A stretch of 64,000 nucleotides of DNA, from positions 1-64,000 of the forward strand of contig DIBU01000004.1 in NCBI GenBank assembly GCA_002416125.1, given 5' to 3'. Position numbers and translations under genes: made by a program. Of this stretch, positions 61,223 to 64,000 are shown piece after piece. Numbering within the stretch: the first letter of the stretch is position 1; each line of letters opens with the position of its first letter. The DNA is from Halieaceae bacterium UBA5044. GTDB lineage: Bacteria; Pseudomonadota; Gammaproteobacteria; Pseudomonadales; Halieaceae. The notes beneath the pieces are model-generated. The model was given only the letters and a program-made list of their open reading frames with translations, was not told the DNA's origin and did no database searches.

Positions 61223-62422
61223 ATGGGCGATCTGGATAGCGATTTCTACGAGAGCGAGGACCCGGTCTGGAATCCGGCCCTGCTGGCGATTCCCATGCCC
61301 GGTATTCGCAAGATGGTGAACCTGGCCTCGACCATGGAGGATGTCATACACCTCTCCATCGGCCAGCCTGACCTGCCCGCGCCCGCGCATGTGGTGGATG
61401 CCACGGTGGCGGCCCTGCAGGCAGGGCAAACCGGCTACACCATGGACGCCGGCTTGCCGGAGTTGCTCGAGGCACTGTCTGACTACTACGGCACCCGCTA
61501 CGCCCGCGAGCTGACGCCCGACAACATCCTGGTAACCACGGGCGCCACCGAGGCCATATACCTGGCATTGACGGCGACCTCGTCCTCCGGACGCGAGTTC
61601 ATCATTCCGGAGCCCTCGTTCATGCTGTATGCGCCGCTGGTGCGGATGAACGGTGGCACGGTCAAGACCATCCCGACCCGGGCCGAGAGTCATCACCAGC
61701 TGGACCCGCAGGACGTCATCGATGCGATCAGCGCTGACACCTGCGCCATCGTGCTCAATTCGCCGAGTAATCCCACCGGCACGCTGTACCCCCGCGAGAC
61801 CATCGAGGCAATTGTGCAGGAGGCGGCGTACCGCGGTGTGTATGTCATCAGCGACGAGGTGTATGACCACCTGGTGTACGACGACAAGACCTATCCGAGT
61901 GTGTTGTCCTGCTGTTCAGACCTTGATCATGTGATGGTGATCAGCAGCTTCTCGAAAACCTTCAGCATGGCGGGCATGCGAGTGGGCTGGCTGATCGCCA
62001 GCCAGGGCGCGATCAAGAAGCTGCGTCGCTACCACATGTTCACCACCACGGTGGCAAATACGCCCTGCCAGTGGGCGGGGGTGGCAGCGCTGCGCGGTGA
62101 ACGGGACTTTGTCGACAACATGCTGCAGGTCTACACGCAGCGTCGCGATCGCGTGGTGGAACTGGTCAGGCAGACACCGTTTCTGGAAGGCTACAAGCCG
62201 GAAGGGGCTTTCTATATCTTTCCGGCGCTGCCCGAGGGCATCAACGGCAATAATGTGGCATTGCGGCTGCTCAAGGAGACCGGGGTGTGCACCATTCCGG
62301 GTGAGACCTTCGGCCCCTCCTGCAGCAATGCCTTGCGCATCAGCTATTCCACATCGATAGAGCAGATCGAGGAGGCCTTCAAGCGTTTAATCCCCTGGAT
62401 GGAAAGGCAGGACTTCGCCTGA
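61223..62422 (+). CDS. Pyridoxal-phosphate-dependent class I/II aminotransferase
   Basis: A 399-residue enzyme. The PLP-binding Lys is K245 in SSFSKTFSMAGMRVGW. Others are YTMDAGLPELLEALSDYY, NSPSNPTGTLYPRETI, DEVYDHLVYDD and the C-terminal Arg region CSNALRISYSTSIEQIEEA, the fold-type I AspC-like set. It probably acts on an amino acid released or made by the amidase. Substrate not predictable. Confidence 0.93.
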   Translation: MGDLDSDFYESEDPVWNPALLAIPMPGIRKMVNLASTMEDVIHLSIGQPDLPAPAHVVDATVAALQAGQTGYTMDAGLPELLEALSDYYGTRYARELTPDNILVTTGATEAIYLALTATSSSGREFIIPEPSFMLYAPLVRMNGGTVKTIPTRAESHHQLDPQDVIDAISADTCAIVLNSPSNPTGTLYPRETIEAIVQEAAYRGVYVISDEVYDHLVYDDKTYPSVLSCCSDLDHVMVISSFSKTFSMAGMRVGWLIASQGAIKKLRRYHMFTTTVANTPCQWAGVAALRGERDFVDNMLQVYTQRRDRVVELVRQTPFLEGYKPEGAFYIFPALPEGINGNNVALRLLKETGVCTIPGETFGPSCSNALRISYSTSIEQIEEAFKRLIPWMERQDFA

Positions 62423-62465
62423 GTCTTGCAACCCTTCGCGGTAGCCTCCGCCTGACCTTGGTCCC

Positions 62466-63131
62466 CTAGCCCGAGAAGTAGTGCTCGTCGTCGAAGGTTT
62501 TCACTAGGTCGGGGTAGAACACGGTTAGCGCCGTGATCACCATGCCGTTGATGAACCCCTCGGGAAACAGTAGCAACAGCGCGGCCGGCCAGTTTTCCAG
62601 CGCCAGGGTGACCAGCGCCTGTTGCCCCGATAACCAGAGCAGGGCCACCGCGCTCAAGGTCGCCGCCAGTGATGACAGGGCGCCCCCACCGAAGCCGGCC
62701 CCCAACATGTAGATAAACAGATTCTGCGCGCGGGTGTTGCGCAGCTGATACACCAGCCAGCGCGATACCGTCGCCGGCACCGCGACCGTCAACAGCCAGG
62801 CGGCCGGAACGGACATCGCGGGCTGGCCAATCGCCAGCGTGTGTGCCAGCACCGCTGCGCTGCCGGCGAGGATGGCGAAACGCCAACCCAGTATCAGGGT
62901 CAGCGCGGTCATGCCGAGGAAGTGCACGCGCACGCCAACAATCACGGGAAATGAAATCAGCCACAGGCCGAGGCAGGCAATCGCCCCGCCGAACAACAGA
63001 TGGGCGCGGCTTGGTACCTGACGCACCGCTGCCCAGTTGGCCGTCCACAGGCAGGCCGTGCAAACGAGCGACATCAGGACCAGCAACAGGGCACTGAGAT
63101 AGGCCGGTATGAGGTTAACGGACAGGGTCAT
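62466..63131 (-). CDS. CbiM-like energy-coupling-factor permease
   Basis: A 221-residue membrane protein with six to seven helices. Hallmarks are VRVHFLGMTALTLILGW, then NLFIYMLGAGFGGGALSS and PEGFINGMVITALTVF near the end, the build of CbiM/NikM substrate-binding permeases for cobalt or nickel ions. Neither the ATPase CbiO nor CbiQ is in view, and an N-terminal His start (MHIMEGF) is missing. The metal is not predictable. It converges with the aminotransferase gene. Confidence 0.8.
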   Translation of the reverse strand: MTLSVNLIPAYLSALLLVLMSLVCTACLWTANWAAVRQVPSRAHLLFGGAIACLGLWLISFPVIVGVRVHFLGMTALTLILGWRFAILAGSAAVLAHTLAIGQPAMSVPAAWLLTVAVPATVSRWLVYQLRNTRAQNLFIYMLGAGFGGGALSSLAATLSAVALLWLSGQQALVTLALENWPAALLLLFPEGFINGMVITALTVFYPDLVKTFDDEHYFSG

Positions 63132-63267
63132 CCGCCGATGATAGCCCCGTGACTCCCCTCACTGCCAGACTTCGGTGCGGCAACAGGCCTGCGAAAATAC
63201 GCCGGCATTGCCCTTGCTCTGGCCGCGCCCCGGGGAACCTATGGTGACTCTTCATGGTCCTACAGGC

Positions 63268-63284
63268 TTGATCAGACGTATCAA
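63268..63284 (+). promoter_or_regulatory. Short inverted repeat before the DUF533 gene
   Basis: TTGAT-N7-ATCAA ends 24 bases before the start of the gene at 63309. It looks like a regulatory palindrome, but the spacer is not the four bases of an FNR/CRP site, so the binding protein is unknown. Confidence 0.25.
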
Positions 63285-63308
63285 CTCCAACACGCAGAGG
63301 CGCTAACG

Positions 63309-64000
63309 ATGGATGTGTCAAACCTGTTAAATCAGCTGCTCGGAGCCTCCGGTGGTCAGCAGCCCGGTACCTCAGGGCCAGCAGCTGGCTCCTCGACAGG
63401 CGGCGCTGTCGGCGATTTCCTGAGCGGCCGGGGCGGTGCTGCGCTGGCCGGCGGGGCGCTGGGTCTACTGCTGGGCAGCAAGAAAGGCCGCAAAATGGGC
63501 GGTAAGGCCCTGAAGTACGGCGGCGTGGCCGCGCTGGGCATGATGGCCTACAAGGCCTACGGCAACTGGCAGGCCAGCTCGGCTCAGGGCGCTGTGCCGG
63601 CTGCCGCAGCGCCGCAAACCGTCGACAGAGTGACTGGGCCGGCGCTGGAGCAGCACTCGACAGCGGTGTTGAAGGCAATCATCGCAGCGGCCAAGTCCGA
63701 CGGCCATGTGGACGATCGTGAGCGGCAGCTGATTGACGAGGGCCTGCGCGGCATGACATCGGACCCTCAGCTGCTCCAGTGGGTCGACCGCGAGCTACAG
63801 AAGCCCCTGGATCCGGTGGAGGTGGCTTCAGCCGCCGGCAACATGGAAATCGCCTCGGAAATGTACCTGGCCAGTGTGCTGGTGATTGATGAGCAGAGTT
63901 TCATGGAGCGCAGCTACCTCGAGGAGCTGGGCCGCCAGTTGAAGTTGCCGGCGGAACTGCTGGCGGAACTGAATAGCCAGGCCGCTGCGGCCCAGGCGGG
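63309..64000 (+). CDS. DUF533/TerB-like inner-membrane protein (cut by the window end)
   Basis: The first 230 residues of an open frame; the stop lies beyond 64000. The N-terminal part is Gly/Ser-rich (MDVSNLLNQLLG, then GGAVGDFL) with a hydrophobic Gly stretch AALAGGALGLLLGSKKGRKM. The C-terminal part is TerB-like, with AAAKSDGHVDDRERQLID and SEMYLASVLVIDEQSFMER. This is the DUF533 (YebE) family, implicated by its fold in stress responses. A GAGG lies before the ATG. Confidence 0.88.
   Translation, partial: MDVSNLLNQLLGASGGQQPGTSGPAAGSSTGGAVGDFLSGRGGAALAGGALGLLLGSKKGRKMGGKALKYGGVAALGMMAYKAYGNWQASSAQGAVPAAAAPQTVDRVTGPALEQHSTAVLKAIIAAAKSDGHVDDRERQLIDEGLRGMTSDPQLLQWVDRELQKPLDPVEVASAAGNMEIASEMYLASVLVIDEQSFMERSYLEELGRQLKLPAELLAELNSQAAAAQA

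Noticed and set aside
63268..63284. FNR-type site before the DUF533 gene
   Set aside because: The two half sites are seven bases apart rather than four. It is listed only as a weak palindrome.
1..64000. CRISPR arrays, rRNA genes, insertion sequences and prophage genes
   Set aside because: None was seen. No evenly spaced repeats, transposase or phage structural genes could be found by reading.

Overview
The window looks like the chromosome of a GC-rich marine gammaproteobacterium. The best guess is the Halieaceae (OM60/NOR5) neighbourhood. This rests on the gene content: a DUF1302-DUF1329-YCF48-RND operon, a cupredoxin / EAL / DUF3034 / truncated haemoglobin operon, PQQ enzymes, a DUF3604 protein, a tRNA-queuosine mannosyltransferase homologue and many lipid-related oxidoreductases. 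The taxonomic placement is inference. No rRNA or other marker gene is present.

Positions 1 to about 7350 are an accessory region with visibly more A+T than the rest. It opens inside an integron cassette array. The tail of one cassette gene runs into an attC-like site (70-144). Next come a cassette gene whose N-terminus matches the proteasome/HslV Ntn-hydrolase pattern (203-1066), a second attC-like site (1082-1186) and a small membrane protein. After these are a DUF2726/zinc-finger protein, the remnant of a Nudix gene, and a tight two-gene module: a PLD-nuclease/SF2-helicase/DUF3427 protein (2540-5638) and a methyltransferase fused to an HNH nuclease (5647-7350). This module is the best candidate in the window for an undescribed nucleic-acid-processing, probably anti-phage, system.

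From 7452 to 28.6 kb the content is ordinary chromosome. It includes an NTF2-like protein, a membrane-anchored quinone oxidoreductase, a queuosine-tRNA mannosyltransferase, a tannase-like esterase, a SOUL protein, photolyase with a NhaR-like regulator, a DUF6671 zinc protein and ilvD. An MFS transporter, a four-gene minus-strand operon (MAPEG, MltA-like, LLM oxidoreductase, alpha/beta hydrolase), a beta-lactamase-fold hydrolase, a small secreted protein with a structured leader, and a Lon-like protease with a universal stress protein complete it.

From 29.2 to 46.4 kb lie the DUF1302-DUF1329-YCF48-RND operon, a convergent three-gene periplasmic PQQ/cytochrome operon, a DUF4136 lipoprotein, and a minus-strand operon of acyl-CoA dehydrogenase, HIT, SDR, GST and HAD genes.

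From 46.5 to 64 kb lie a cupredoxin / degenerate-GGDEF-EAL / DUF3034 / truncated-haemoglobin-lipoprotein operon, an Ala-rich repeat lipoprotein, an AGPS-like flavoprotein and tRNA-Arg(ACG) with its own promoter and terminator. A histidine kinase/response regulator pair follows, then a secreted NTF2-like protein, OmpW, a DUF3604 / amidase / aminotransferase group, a CbiM-like permease and a DUF533/TerB-like protein cut by the window end.
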